64,000 nt of DNA. It comes from Acidobacteriota bacterium (GTDB taxonomy: Bacteria > Acidobacteriota > Terriglobia > Terriglobales > Acidobacteriaceae). Made by a program: the position numbers and the translations under genes. How positions within the stretch are numbered: the stretch's first letter is position 1; each line of letters starts with the position of its first letter. This document shows positions 1-8,556 of the stretch, piece after piece. The notes beneath the pieces are model-generated. The model searched no databases. It had not been told where the DNA came from and worked only from the letters and a program-made list of their open reading frames with translations. The stretch spans positions 186,001 to 250,000 of the forward strand of contig JABCZH010000006.1 of assembly GCA_013289795.1 (NCBI GenBank). Reading direction: 5' to 3'.

Positions 1-1
1 G

Positions 2-232
2 AGTGGGAACTATGAAGTGGTGCACGTTGACGTGGGCCGAGGAGACAAGAATCAGGATTTGATGCAGCAGTACCAGGTGCCGATGAAGGGCGGCATCCCC
101 GGCCTGGCGGTATTAGGGAGCGACGGGAAGCTGCTTTACAGTCAGAAGAATGGCGAATTCGAGAACGCACGCAACCTTACACCTGAAGCGTTACTTGAAT
201 TCCTGAACAAGTGGAAACCAAAAACACCGTAG
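2..232 (+). CDS. Thioredoxin-like protein, C-terminal part (truncated by window edge)
   Basis: The frame is open from base 2 with no start, so the N-terminus lies outside the window. The visible 76 residues contain a G-G-I-P-G-L-A-V-L segment, which looks like the cis-proline loop of a thioredoxin fold, followed by a D-G-K beta turn and a C-terminal helix (LTPEALLEFLNKW). The CXXC site would be in the missing part, so catalytic competence cannot be judged. It is probably a periplasmic thiol-disulfide protein. It ends 18 bases before the ABC permease and may share its transcript. Confidence 0.65.
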   Translation, partial: SGNYEVVHVDVGRGDKNQDLMQQYQVPMKGGIPGLAVLGSDGKLLYSQKNGEFENARNLTPEALLEFLNKWKPKTP

Positions 233-249
233 CGGGCTGAACGATTGCC

Positions 250-1359
250 ATGAGTGTTGCTCAACAAATGCCAGTCAACGAACGGGGAACTCCGCTGCGG
301 GCCGTGCGGCGCAACGGGCGCTGGGCGGGTTACCGGCACCTGTTGGCGTCGCGCATGAAGGAAATGAAGCGCGAGCCGGAAGTGATTTTTTGGGTATTTG
401 GGTTTCCGCTGCTGTTGGCGCTGGGGTTGGGGATTGCCTTTCGCAACAAGCCAGCTGATGTGAGCTCGATTGCGGTCGTAGGCTCGGAGGCGCAAAGCGT
501 CATCGGGTTGCTTGAGCATTCTCCGCGGAAGGCGTCTATTAAAGCCGACGTGCTGGACGAGGCCGCAGCGCTCAAGGGCTTTCGCGTGGGGAAGTACGAT
601 CTGGTGATCGAAAGCGACGGCAAAGGCGGGTTCAAGTATGTCTATGATCCGGCGCGCCCGGAGAGCGTTTTGTCGCGTGCCGAGGTGGACCATGCGCTGC
701 AAGCGGCGGCGGGGCGGCAGGATGCTTTGTCCACGGTTACTGTTGTTTCGAGCGAGCCGGGATCGAGGTATATCGATTTTCTTATTCCCGGGTTGATTGG
801 CATGAACGTGATGAACGCGGCCATGTGGGGGATTGGTTTCGCGATTGTGGATATGCGCCAGCGCAAGCTGCTGAAGCGGTTTGTGGCGACTCCGATGAGA
901 CGGAGCGATTTCCTGCTGGCGCTGGCCAGCAGCCGGCTGGTGCTGATGACGGTGGAAGTCGGGATGCTCTTGGGCTTCGGCGCTCTGGTGTTCAAGATGC
1001 AGATATTGGGATCGATTCCGACGATTCTGCTGATTGGGGCGAGCGGAGCGCTGGGTTTTGCGGGATTGGGATTGCTGACGGCGAGCCGGTCGCAGAAGAT
1101 TGAGAGCGTCAGCGGGCTGATCAATTTGGTGATGATGCCGATGTGGATATTCTCGGGCGTGTTCTTTTCCTACGAGCGCTTTCCGGCGGTGATTCAGCCG
1201 TTCATCAAGGCGTTGCCGCTGACGGCGCTGAATGACGCTTTACGGGCGACGATACTGGAAGGAGCCACGCTGGGAGCGCAGTCGGGACGCCTGCTGGTAC
1301 TGGCATTGTGGGGAGGGATTTCGTTTGTGCTGGCGGTGAAGTGGTTCCGGTGGACGTAA
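250..1359 (+). CDS. ABC-2 type transporter permease
   Basis: 369 residues. An N-terminal cytoplasmic stretch leads to a first membrane helix at about residues 45-63, then an extracytoplasmic domain (about 70-170), then five hydrophobic helices to the C-terminus. This is the ABC-2 permease layout of drug, lipid or polysaccharide exporters. The segment from 'YIDFLIPGLIGMNVM' onward, with the cytoplasmic M-R-Q-R-K-L-L-K-R-F loop and P-M-R-R, is characteristic. No ATPase gene is visible here, so its partner should lie upstream of the window. The substrate cannot be told from sequence. Confidence 0.85.
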   Translation: MSVAQQMPVNERGTPLRAVRRNGRWAGYRHLLASRMKEMKREPEVIFWVFGFPLLLALGLGIAFRNKPADVSSIAVVGSEAQSVIGLLEHSPRKASIKADVLDEAAALKGFRVGKYDLVIESDGKGGFKYVYDPARPESVLSRAEVDHALQAAAGRQDALSTVTVVSSEPGSRYIDFLIPGLIGMNVMNAAMWGIGFAIVDMRQRKLLKRFVATPMRRSDFLLALASSRLVLMTVEVGMLLGFGALVFKMQILGSIPTILLIGASGALGFAGLGLLTASRSQKIESVSGLINLVMMPMWIFSGVFFSYERFPAVIQPFIKALPLTALNDALRATILEGATLGAQSGRLLVLALWGGISFVLAVKWFRWT

Positions 1360-1409
1360 CTTGGCAATGGCCAACGCGTGTGAGGTAATATGAGTCTACG
1401 CGTGAACGA

Positions 1410-1484
1410 GCGGGAGTAGTTCAGCGGTAGAACGCCAGCTTCCCAAGCTGGATGTCACGGGTTCGATCCCCGTCTCCCGCTCCA
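1410..1484 (+). tRNA. tRNA-Gly (anticodon CCC), 3' CCA encoded
   Basis: The acceptor stem GCGGGAG pairs perfectly with CTCCCGC. The anticodon arm CCAGC-TTCCCAA-GCTGG gives anticodon CCC. The T arm has the TTCGATC loop, and discriminator T is followed by an encoded CCA. Confidence 0.97.
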
Positions 1485-1551
1485 TTTTGCAACCTGGCGA
1501 GAGCCTGTCGAAGCCGTGGGCGCAACTGTGTGCCGTTAGCGGCGGTGTGGC

Positions 1552-1557
1552 TAGAAT
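1552..1557 (+). promoter_or_regulatory. -10-like element (TAGAAT) of the zinc-ribbon gene
   Basis: TAGAAT ends 6 nt before the ATG at 1564, and no Shine-Dalgarno lies between. Transcription would start at or next to the start codon (leaderless). No clear -35 is visible. Confidence 0.4.
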
Positions 1558-1563
1558 AAGAAT

Positions 1564-1740
1564 ATGAGCGACGAGAGAATTGATCTTTTGTGTCCGCATT
1601 GTAATGCGACGTTTGCCACTTTCCTGAAGGAGTTGGCAGAAAAGAATGCCAAAGTCGTGTGCCCTAGTTGTGGCAAGGAACATGACGGACAACACTCTCC
1701 CAAGGCTGCAAACCCGGTTGCCGGGATGAAACGTACATGA
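1564..1740 (+). CDS. Small zinc-ribbon protein (58 aa)
   Basis: A 58-residue frame with two C-P-x-C knuckles, CPHC at residues 10-13 and CPSC at 33-36, about 20 residues apart. This is the pattern of a four-cysteine zinc ribbon. A helical, charged stretch (FLKELAEKNAKV) links the knuckles, and the tail after the second is polar. It sits alone between tRNA-Gly and a degraded tRNA-like 3' end. Small ribbons like this occur as regulators or nucleic-acid-binding modules, but the function is unknown. The paired CXXC motifs make coding likely despite the short length. Confidence 0.7.
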   Translation: MSDERIDLLCPHCNATFATFLKELAEKNAKVVCPSCGKEHDGQHSPKAANPVAGMKRT

Positions 1741-1754
1741 TCGCAAAGCCGGGG

Positions 1755-1785
1755 GGCATAGGTTCGATCGCCGCGTCCCGTACCG
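1755..1785 (+). repeat. Degraded copy of a tRNA 3' end
   Basis: Aligned without gaps to the tRNA-Gly 3' end (1454-1484), 22 of 31 bases agree, including GGTTCGATC and TCCCG. The T stem no longer pairs at its first position and no 5' half is present. It could be a decayed tRNA or an old attachment-site duplicate. Confidence 0.4.
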
Positions 1786-1797
1786 TTTTTCACAGCC

Positions 1798-1825
1798 TTG
1801 CCTCCTAGCCAACCGGGGGTATAAT
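1798..1825 (+). promoter_or_regulatory. Sigma-70 type promoter of the 1849 gene
   Basis: -35 TTGCCT (1798-1803), 16-nt spacer, perfect -10 TATAAT (1820-1825). The predicted start near 1832 gives a 17-nt leader carrying GGAG, 7 nt before the ATG at 1849. Confidence 0.7.
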
Positions 1826-1848
1826 GGTCGGCAAATTGGAGTAGCGCG

Positions 1849-2658
1849 ATGAAGACCCGCACGGTAGTCCCTCTTTGCACACACCTCGATAGGCAGCTTG
1901 GCAGGTATGTCGCAGCGGCTGAGGCAACGACAAGAACCAGTCCGGACCTATTCACTGCGACGGTGATCTGCTCGCTGGGACTTGGCAGCCTGGCGCTTTT
2001 TACGCCGATCGCCGGCGCCGAGATTGTCTACACGCCGACAAACCAGTCGATCGGGAAGCAGAATGGTTTTTCGACTTTGCCGATTGACCTTAATAACGAC
2101 GGTATTGCCGATCTTAACCTTTCGGCATACAACTTCACATCATTCAGTTCAGGCTTTCACCATTTTGCTTCGCTGGAAGCGGTTGCCAAACCGGGCAACA
2201 TGATCCTGGCAACCAGTCATCTTGCGGGTTTTGCTGCGGCGGACTTCCCGGGAGAGATGATTGGTGCGGGCGGCGTTGCGGGGCGTTTTAAAGCAGACGG
2301 ACTGATGGCGAAGTCCACGATCACCACAGACGGCGGAGGATCAAGCTTCCATTCGCAGGCAGGGCAATGGCTGAAGACCAAAGACCGATACTTGGGAGTG
2401 AAGTTCTCCATTAGCGGAGAGGTCCATTACGGCTGGGCTCGAATCAGTGCCAACCCCGGAAACGCAAATCTCACCGGCTATGCCTACGAAACCATCGCTA
2501 ACAAGCCGATCCTTGCGGGAGCGACTGAGGATTCCCAACTCCAATCTGGCACCGACGCGAGTGAAAGCGCGCTACGGAATAGACTAAAGCGGCGTTACGG
2601 GAACCTGGGCGCGTTGGCCCGTGGTGCGGACGGAACGGTGCGGCAGCCGAACCAGTAG
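1849..2658 (+). CDS. Exported acidobacterial protein, paralogue of 3263-4051
   Basis: 269 residues. A hydrophobic segment near residues 42-60 (ATVICSLGLGSLALFTPIAGA) looks like an export signal after an unusually long polar N-terminus. Next comes a D-L-N-N-D-G-I-A-D loop resembling a calcium-binding EF-hand-like turn (about 81-90). The C-terminal part (YLGVKFSISGEVHYGWARIS, then LTGYAYETIANKPILAG) matches the gene at 3263-4051 closely, so the two are paralogues. The C-terminus N-L-G-A-L-A-R-G-A-D-G resembles a worn version of the PEP-type tail of the paralogue, without the P-E-P and hydrophobic core. Function unknown, probably cell surface or secreted. Confidence 0.75.
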   Translation: MKTRTVVPLCTHLDRQLGRYVAAAEATTRTSPDLFTATVICSLGLGSLALFTPIAGAEIVYTPTNQSIGKQNGFSTLPIDLNNDGIADLNLSAYNFTSFSSGFHHFASLEAVAKPGNMILATSHLAGFAAADFPGEMIGAGGVAGRFKADGLMAKSTITTDGGGSSFHSQAGQWLKTKDRYLGVKFSISGEVHYGWARISANPGNANLTGYAYETIANKPILAGATEDSQLQSGTDASESALRNRLKRRYGNLGALARGADGTVRQPNQ

Positions 2659-2698
2659 TGGGCCGAGCGGTCGTCATTCATTGCGACTAGCCGCTGAT

Positions 2699-3190
2699 CT
2701 ACCAGTCGCCGAAGTGACGTTTGCTCCATGAGGTGGTGTGGCGTTTTGGCCCTCCGACCACGATCACTTGAGCATCAGCCGTCAGGTTGCCTATCTTCGC
2801 CTTGTACTTGCACAGTTCGAAATGAACACCCGGAAGCTCATCGGCGATGGGGGCGGGAGTCGATTGATCAAAATGGAAGGCTCCGCGGAACGGGGTGCAG
2901 CCGGTGCTGTCAAAATCAACTGCGAAATCAGGTTGGGATGGATTCGCCGTGTCGGTTCGCTTCCACGAGATTTTCGAATCTGAATACAGAGCGACATCTG
3001 AAGGCGTGACTATTACGCTGCTGCCAGATACCTCGAGACCGACCCAGCACTCCTCGGAATTAATCTTGCCCTTGATGCACTGATTGACCTGTCCACAGGC
3101 GGCTGTCGCGAAGAGAAATATTGTTGCTGCGGTCAGGAACCCGCCTAGGGCAGATCTGAGGCATCGATACAGGGTAGTTGTGTTTGTCAT
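2699..3190 (-). CDS. Exported hypothetical protein with signal peptide
   Basis: 163 residues. The signal peptide is convincing: basic N-region, hydrophobic core ALGGFLTAATIFLFATAA, likely cleavage after ACG-Q near residue 34. The mature part is about 130 residues, mostly beta-like, with four cysteines (C38, C48, one in STGC, one in FELC) that could form disulfides. The start ATG at 3190 has AGGAGA upstream. No family is recognised. It sits between the two paralogous exported genes, transcribed in the same direction as the second, and may belong to the same surface set. Confidence 0.65.
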   Translation of the reverse strand: MTNTTTLYRCLRSALGGFLTAATIFLFATAACGQVNQCIKGKINSEECWVGLEVSGSSVIVTPSDVALYSDSKISWKRTDTANPSQPDFAVDFDSTGCTPFRGAFHFDQSTPAPIADELPGVHFELCKYKAKIGNLTADAQVIVVGGPKRHTTSWSKRHFGDW

Positions 3191-3262
3191 CTTTCATATC
3201 TCCTGTTGTTGTGAGAGTAACAGGCGCCGGCTCTTCGATGAAATATCGGCTGCGCGTGGACA

Positions 3263-4051
3263 CTACTGCGCTGCGTCCACAGACTGCTCCCGCCAGATGG
3301 ACAGTCCGGGTGACCCGAGCGCCAGAACGCCCAAACTGGCGGGTTCCGGAGGATTGGCAAGAGTGGCCGGATTTGGCGGCTCGAGGCTATCATTCCCTCC
3401 GTGTTCCTCACCTGCAAGAATGGGTTTATCGGGGACGGTTTCGTAGGCGTAGCCGGTCAGATGCGTGGACAATCGTCGTTTGGGGGTATTCCGGTCAAAA
3501 CGCGCAGTCACTCGTGCCCAACCGTAGTGAGTCTCGCCGCTGATCAGGAACTTGAACCCGATGTAGGTAGTCTGACCAAACTTGAAGCCCGCGTGCCGGT
3601 TGTATGTGCCGCCGCCGTACGGACCGTAGGTAGCGATGAAGCCCCTGGACGGGGAGCCAAAACGGCGGAGCGGCCCGATCACATTGCCCTTCTTCAAGGG
3701 CATGATGCTCCAGTTGGAGTATGGGCCTTTCACAAATCTGGCTCCGGAAGTATAGGGATTAAAGCCGAGTGTGTCCCAGTAGAGGCCGGGCGAGGTAAAG
3801 CCAGCCACCATCAGGAACGGCGCGCGATCTGGGGCGCGGTCTGGAGGAACGGGATTGAAAAGGTAGTAGTTCGGGCCGCTGAGGCTGACGGTGACTTTTA
3901 CCGGCGTGTAAACCACCTCGGCTTGGGCCGCCGAAACCGCGAGCATGGCAACCCCAGCCGCCCCGGCGGCGAGCGCGTAGGCGTTGAGGCGTTGCTCAAC
4001 TGACTCGGAAAGATTCGAGGGTGTCGTGCGGGACGGGATGGAGCGCTTCAT
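3263..4051 (-). CDS. Exported protein with PEP-CTERM-like tail
   Basis: 262 residues from the ATG at 4051, chosen because GGAGGG lies 5 nt upstream. A signal-like hydrophobic stretch (ALAAGAAGVAMLAVSAAQA) precedes the mature part. The core TYIGFKFLISGETHYGWARV and LTGYAYETVPDKPILAG are shared with the 1849 gene. The C-terminus reads P-P-E-P-A-S-L-G-V-L-A-L-G-S-P-G-L-S-I-W-R, which has the P-E-P motif, a hydrophobic run and an arginine, as in PEP-CTERM sorting signals recognised by exosortase. The hydrophobic run is short and the basic cluster weak, so this is a variant. No exosortase is in the window. Confidence 0.8.
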   Translation of the reverse strand: MKRSIPSRTTPSNLSESVEQRLNAYALAAGAAGVAMLAVSAAQAEVVYTPVKVTVSLSGPNYYLFNPVPPDRAPDRAPFLMVAGFTSPGLYWDTLGFNPYTSGARFVKGPYSNWSIMPLKKGNVIGPLRRFGSPSRGFIATYGPYGGGTYNRHAGFKFGQTTYIGFKFLISGETHYGWARVTARFDRNTPKRRLSTHLTGYAYETVPDKPILAGEEHGGNDSLEPPNPATLANPPEPASLGVLALGSPGLSIWREQSVDAAQ

Positions 4052-4071
4052 AAAACCCTCCAAGGCGGCCC

Positions 4072-4100
4072 ATTATCCTGCCACCTGGGTTGGGAGTCAA
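4072..4100 (-). promoter_or_regulatory. Sigma-70 type promoter of the PEP-tail gene
   Basis: On the minus strand, -35 TTGACT (4095-4100), 17-nt spacer, -10 GATAAT (4072-4077). Start predicted near 4065, giving a leader of about 14 nt that includes GGAGGG. Confidence 0.75.
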
Positions 4101-4320
4101 CGGTAAAGGGTTTGCGAGTTAGCACGAGGCTTGTCGATTTAGACGGTCGATCACTTCTAAGCTCTCGGATCTCAGCGGGGCGGGGACAAGCCACGATTCC
4201 CAACGTCCAACAAACTTTACACTCGGTTGACGTTTCTTTACCCCTATCCGGCGTGGCTCGTGGTCGAATATCCTAGAGGGTTCCAGCGTCATGTCGATCT
4301 GAAGAAGAGCGGGGAGTCCT

Positions 4321-5535
4321 GTGCCCACATTGAGGAGAACTTTGGTATCGAACCCGAAACGTGTGCTGATGGTCTGCCTTGCAGGGCTGGTCTTAATTGG
4401 GAGCAGTATTGCCCAGGAGCCAGCGGCCGCGATCGTAAAGCCGGTGGGGACGGTGAAGGCTACCGCTGGGAATGAAATTACGCTTACGACCGACGCCGGA
4501 GGCACGGTCCACGTAGTCGTCGGAAATTCTACTCGCATGGTCCGCACTGCTCCTGGTCAGAAAGACTTGAAGGATGCAGTTCCGGCGCAGTTGCAGGACG
4601 TGCAGGTCGGCGATCGGATACTGGCGCGGGGAAAGCCGTCGAACGACGGCGGTTCGGTGCTTGCGACTGTCGTCATTGTGATGAAGGCGGCTGATATTGC
4701 GGCCAGGCAGCAGCAGGAACGCGACGACTGGCAGAAGCGCGGCATGGGCGGGGTGGTCACGGCGATTGATGCGGCTAATGGAAGTATCACAATTTCGATC
4801 TCGACTTTGGCGGGTACGAAGGCGGCGACGGTGCACGTTGTGAAGGAAACGGTGGTGCGCCGCTATGCTCCCGACTCGGTGAAGTTCGACGATGCCAAGC
4901 CGGGTGCGCTGGATCAAGTCAAGGCGGGTGATCAACTGCGGGCGCGCGGGACGAAAAATGTCGATGGCAGTGAACTGGCGGCAGAGGAGATCGTTTCCGG
5001 AACGTTTCGGAACGTGGCGGGCACGGTGATTTCGACAGATGCCTCCAAGCAAGAGATTAATGTGATGGACCTGGCCACCAAGAAGCCTGTAGTGCTGAAG
5101 ATCGCAACGGAATCGCAGCTGCGTGAGCTGCCGGCGACGATGGCGCAACGGATTGCCACGAGACTGAAGGGCGGAGCGGCTGGAGATGCGCAGGGGACAG
5201 CGGGTCAGATGCCGTCTCCACCGTCATCCTCGTCGACGAAACCCGACGAAAGCGCTGCGGGTGGCGGAAATGGCGGGCAGCGGGCGGGTGGGCGCGGAGA
5301 TTTTCAGCAGATGCTGGGCCGGCTGCCGGCGCTGACCATCGCCGACTTGCATAAGGGCAGCGCAGTAATGATTGTGGCGACGGAGGGTTCCGCAACCAGT
5401 TCGCCGACGGCGATCACGCTACTGACCGGAGTGGAACCGATTCTGACAGCGTCTCCCAAGGGCGGGCAGGCTGCAATGTTGTTGTCCCCGTGGAACCTGA
5501 GCGGTTCCGGGGGCGAGGCAGGGGGGAATCCATGA
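4321..5535 (+). CDS. DUF5666-repeat exported protein
   Basis: 404 residues starting with GTG, with GGGGAG just upstream. Signal peptide at about residues 12-31 (RVLMVCLAGLVLIGSSIAQ). The body contains repeated small beta modules with the pattern G-T-V-x-A, H-V-V, V-x-V-G-D-R-I-x-A-R-G (about 42-115, 140-212 and 225-265), typical of DUF5666. Residues about 290-325 are a low-complexity linker rich in S, G and P. It ends 34 bases before the TonB receptor start and is probably co-transcribed, suggesting a shared role at the envelope. The molecular function of DUF5666 is not established. Confidence 0.8.
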   Translation: MPTLRRTLVSNPKRVLMVCLAGLVLIGSSIAQEPAAAIVKPVGTVKATAGNEITLTTDAGGTVHVVVGNSTRMVRTAPGQKDLKDAVPAQLQDVQVGDRILARGKPSNDGGSVLATVVIVMKAADIAARQQQERDDWQKRGMGGVVTAIDAANGSITISISTLAGTKAATVHVVKETVVRRYAPDSVKFDDAKPGALDQVKAGDQLRARGTKNVDGSELAAEEIVSGTFRNVAGTVISTDASKQEINVMDLATKKPVVLKIATESQLRELPATMAQRIATRLKGGAAGDAQGTAGQMPSPPSSSSTKPDESAAGGGNGGQRAGGRGDFQQMLGRLPALTIADLHKGSAVMIVATEGSATSSPTAITLLTGVEPILTASPKGGQAAMLLSPWNLSGSGGEAGGNP

Positions 5536-5569
5536 GTTGGGCGCGGGTTAGCGATGGTTTGGAGTCTTG

Positions 5570-8542
5570 ATGAAAGTTGGCGGTGTACGGGGAGTAAATT
5601 GGGCGGCACGCTTGTTGCTCGTAATGGCGTCGTGTCACATGTGGGCACAGGTCGCCAGTTTACACGGCCACGTCACCGACCCCTCGGGCGCGGTGATTCC
5701 GGGTGCAGCGGTGAGGGCAGCCCCAGCCACCGGGCCGACCGCTCGTGCGGTGACGGACGCCCAGGGGAGTTACGAAATTAAGGGACTGGTTGCGGGCAGT
5801 TATTCGGTGAACGCAGAAGCCAACGGCTTTTCGAAGTCGACGGGGCAAACAATATCACTGGCTGCGGGGCAGGCGAAGCAGGTCGATGTAGCGCTGGAGA
5901 TTGCGGTGAAGCCCGAAAAGGTCGAGGTGCAAGAGGAGGGCGCCACTGTCGGCGTGGAACCCACGAACAATGCCAGCGCACTGGTGATCAAGGGAAAAGA
6001 CCTTGAGGCGCTGCCGGATGATCCGGATGAACTATTGCAGGACTTGCAGGCACTGGGGGGGCCGTCGGCCGGGCCCAACGGCGGGCAAGTCTATATTGAC
6101 GGGTTTACCGCTGGGCAACTCCCGCCCAAGGCCTCGATTCGCGAGGTTCGCGTCAACCAGAATCCGTTTTCCTCGGAGTACGACAAACTGGGCTACGGGC
6201 GGATCGAGATCTTTACCAAGCCGGGTACGGACAAATTTCATGGACAAGTCATGGTGGACGGGAATGACTCGGCCTTCAATACTTCGAATCCATTCTCTCC
6301 GGTGCCGGCATACCATTCCATACTCTACAACGCGAGCATCGGCGGGCCGTTGAGCAAGAAGGCGTCATTCTTCTTCACCGTGGAAGGCCGGACCATCGAC
6401 GATTCCAACATCGTCAATGCAACCATCCTCGGCCCGACCTTCAATCCGGTGCAGTTCACGGAGGCGGTCCCGAACCCCCGGACGCGGCTGAACCTGGGGC
6501 CGCGGATCGACTACCAGGTCAACAAGAACAATACCCTGACCGTGCACTACCAGTTTTTCCGCAATGTTGAAGACAACGAGGGCGTGGGCCAGTTTTCTCT
6601 GGCGTCGCAGGCGTATGACTCCAGTTTGTACGAGCATACTTTCCAGGTGAGCGACACCCAGATTGTGAGTCCGGCGATCGTCAACGAGACGCGGTTTCAA
6701 TTCGTGCGCGACACCACAAAGCAGACTCCGGTTCAGAATCCCTTCAGCCTGGATCCGACAACGTCAGTGCTGGGTGCGTTCATCGACATCGGCAACTCGT
6801 CGGGGACGTCGGTCGATAAGCAGAACCGTTACGAGTTGCAGAACTACACGTCGATGACGCATGGCAATCACCTGATCAAGTTTGGCGGACGGCTAAGGGC
6901 TTCGACCGACTCGAACAGCTCAAATGCAGATTTCAATGGCATGTTTACCTTCCCCTCGATAGCCGCGTATCAGACCACTCAGATTGGGCTGCAGAACGGG
7001 CACACGCCTGCCCAGAGCCGGGCAGCGTGTGAGGCAATCTCGGCGAATCCTACGCTGGACTGTGGGGCCAGCCAGTTTTCGCTTATCACGGGTCAGCCGC
7101 TGAGCGAGGTTACGCTGGTGGATGCGGGACTGTATGCGCTGGACGACTGGCGCATCCGGCCGAATATGACGTTGAGCTACGGTTTGCGCTTCGAGACGCA
7201 GAATGATATTCACGATCACGGCGACTGGGCTCCACGACTGGCGTTTGCCTGGGGATTGGGAAGAGCGAAGAATCCCACGCCCAAGACGGTGTTGCGGGTG
7301 GGATCGGGGCTGTTCTACGACCGATTTGCTTCGTCTTCGGTGCTGCAAGCGGAGCGACTGAACGGCGTGACGCAGCAGCAATTCATAGTGGTAAATCCAG
7401 ATAGCTATCCTAACAAGCCGACGCTGACCACCGGTTCCCACGTGTCACCGACGATTTATCAAGTTTCTCCGACGCTCCAAGCTCCGCGAACGTGGCAATC
7501 CGCAGTCAGCATCGAACGTCAATTAGGCAAGAAGGGGACGCTGGCCGCCACCTATCTTAATTCGCGGGGCGAGCACCAGTTGTTTCTCCGCAACATCAAC
7601 GCGCCGCTGCCGGGAAGTTTCACTCCCGGCGATCCGAGGCCGGTGGGACCGCTGGGGAATACGGACAACGTTTATCAGTATGACTCGGAGGGGGTCTTCC
7701 GGCAGAACCAGTTTATTGTGAATTCCCGGATCACAGTGAGCACAAAGGTTTCGCTTTTCGGTTTCTACAGCTTGAACTATTCGAACAGCGACCTGGGGGC
7801 AGGAGGCGGCGGGAATGGCGCCAACTTCCTCGCACACCCGTACGATCCCATGGCGGACTATGGCCGGTCGGCGTTCGATGTGCGGCACCGGGGCCTGATT
7901 GCGGGCACCTTTGCGTTTCCGTATGCAATACGGTTGAGTCCGTTCATGCTGATCGCATCGGGTTCGCCGTTTGACATCACCTCGGGTCAGGACCTCAACG
8001 GAGACTCGATTTTCAACGACCGGCCGGGGATCGTTTCCTCGGCTACTTGTGCCCACACCACGGTACAGACGTCGTCGATTCTCTGTACATCGCTGGGCAC
8101 GTTCAACACTCTGCCGACTGCCGGCGAGGCGATTGTTCCGGTGAACTCTGGCACCGGGCCGACGTTGGTCACTTTGAATCTGCGGTTGAGCAAGACTTTT
8201 GGCTTTGGCAAGGAAACCAAAGGAGGCGGCGCGCCGGATTCTGGTGGCGGACCAGGAGGACGCGGAGGCCGGGGCGGCGGGCCGGGAGGCGGTCTCGGTG
8301 GCCGGGGCCTCACCGGGGGTGGAGGTGGAGGAATGTTCGGAGGAGGAGCGACGACGGATCGACGCTATAACCTGACATTCACGGTCTCAGGCAGAAATGT
8401 CTTGAACCGCGTGAACCTGGGCACGCCGGTAGGAAGCCTCAGCTCCCCATTGTTTGGCGAGTCGAACGCACTGGCGGGCGGTCCATATTCTTCCTCGGGA
8501 GCCAATCGCCGGATTGACCTGCTAGTGTTATTCTCGTTCTAG
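5570..8542 (+). CDS. TonB-dependent receptor with carboxypeptidase-regulatory-like domain (Oar type)
   Basis: About 990 residues. Signal peptide ending near residue 28 (HMWAQ). Residues about 30-105 form a carboxypeptidase-regulatory-like beta sandwich (LHGHVTDPSGAVIPGAAV, then GSYEIKGLVAGSYSV). A plug region follows, with V-Y-I-D-G-F and a T-K-P-G-T-D-K-F-H-G segment, and the rest reads as a long outer-membrane beta barrel ending in phenylalanine (LLVLFSF), as expected for Bam insertion. A glycine-rich stretch lies at about 885-926. Such receptors import or bind large ligands using TonB energy; the substrate is unknown. A TTG at 5567 is an alternative start. Confidence 0.9.
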   Translation: MKVGGVRGVNWAARLLLVMASCHMWAQVASLHGHVTDPSGAVIPGAAVRAAPATGPTARAVTDAQGSYEIKGLVAGSYSVNAEANGFSKSTGQTISLAAGQAKQVDVALEIAVKPEKVEVQEEGATVGVEPTNNASALVIKGKDLEALPDDPDELLQDLQALGGPSAGPNGGQVYIDGFTAGQLPPKASIREVRVNQNPFSSEYDKLGYGRIEIFTKPGTDKFHGQVMVDGNDSAFNTSNPFSPVPAYHSILYNASIGGPLSKKASFFFTVEGRTIDDSNIVNATILGPTFNPVQFTEAVPNPRTRLNLGPRIDYQVNKNNTLTVHYQFFRNVEDNEGVGQFSLASQAYDSSLYEHTFQVSDTQIVSPAIVNETRFQFVRDTTKQTPVQNPFSLDPTTSVLGAFIDIGNSSGTSVDKQNRYELQNYTSMTHGNHLIKFGGRLRASTDSNSSNADFNGMFTFPSIAAYQTTQIGLQNGHTPAQSRAACEAISANPTLDCGASQFSLITGQPLSEVTLVDAGLYALDDWRIRPNMTLSYGLRFETQNDIHDHGDWAPRLAFAWGLGRAKNPTPKTVLRVGSGLFYDRFASSSVLQAERLNGVTQQQFIVVNPDSYPNKPTLTTGSHVSPTIYQVSPTLQAPRTWQSAVSIERQLGKKGTLAATYLNSRGEHQLFLRNINAPLPGSFTPGDPRPVGPLGNTDNVYQYDSEGVFRQNQFIVNSRITVSTKVSLFGFYSLNYSNSDLGAGGGGNGANFLAHPYDPMADYGRSAFDVRHRGLIAGTFAFPYAIRLSPFMLIASGSPFDITSGQDLNGDSIFNDRPGIVSSATCAHTTVQTSSILCTSLGTFNTLPTAGEAIVPVNSGTGPTLVTLNLRLSKTFGFGKETKGGGAPDSGGGPGGRGGRGGGPGGGLGGRGLTGGGGGGMFGGGATTDRRYNLTFTVSGRNVLNRVNLGTPVGSLSSPLFGESNALAGGPYSSSGANRRIDLLVLFSF

Positions 8543-8556
8543 CGGTTCGCAGCAAG

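Noticed and set aside
1396-1884. Minus-strand frame containing a G-I-E-P-V-T-S-S-L-G-S peptide
   Set aside because: This peptide is a well-known artefact of translating the antisense strand of a tRNA gene.
3401-4003. 200-residue plus-strand frame opposite the PEP-tail protein
   Set aside because: The minus-strand gene has a promoter, Shine-Dalgarno and recognised tail; this frame has none.
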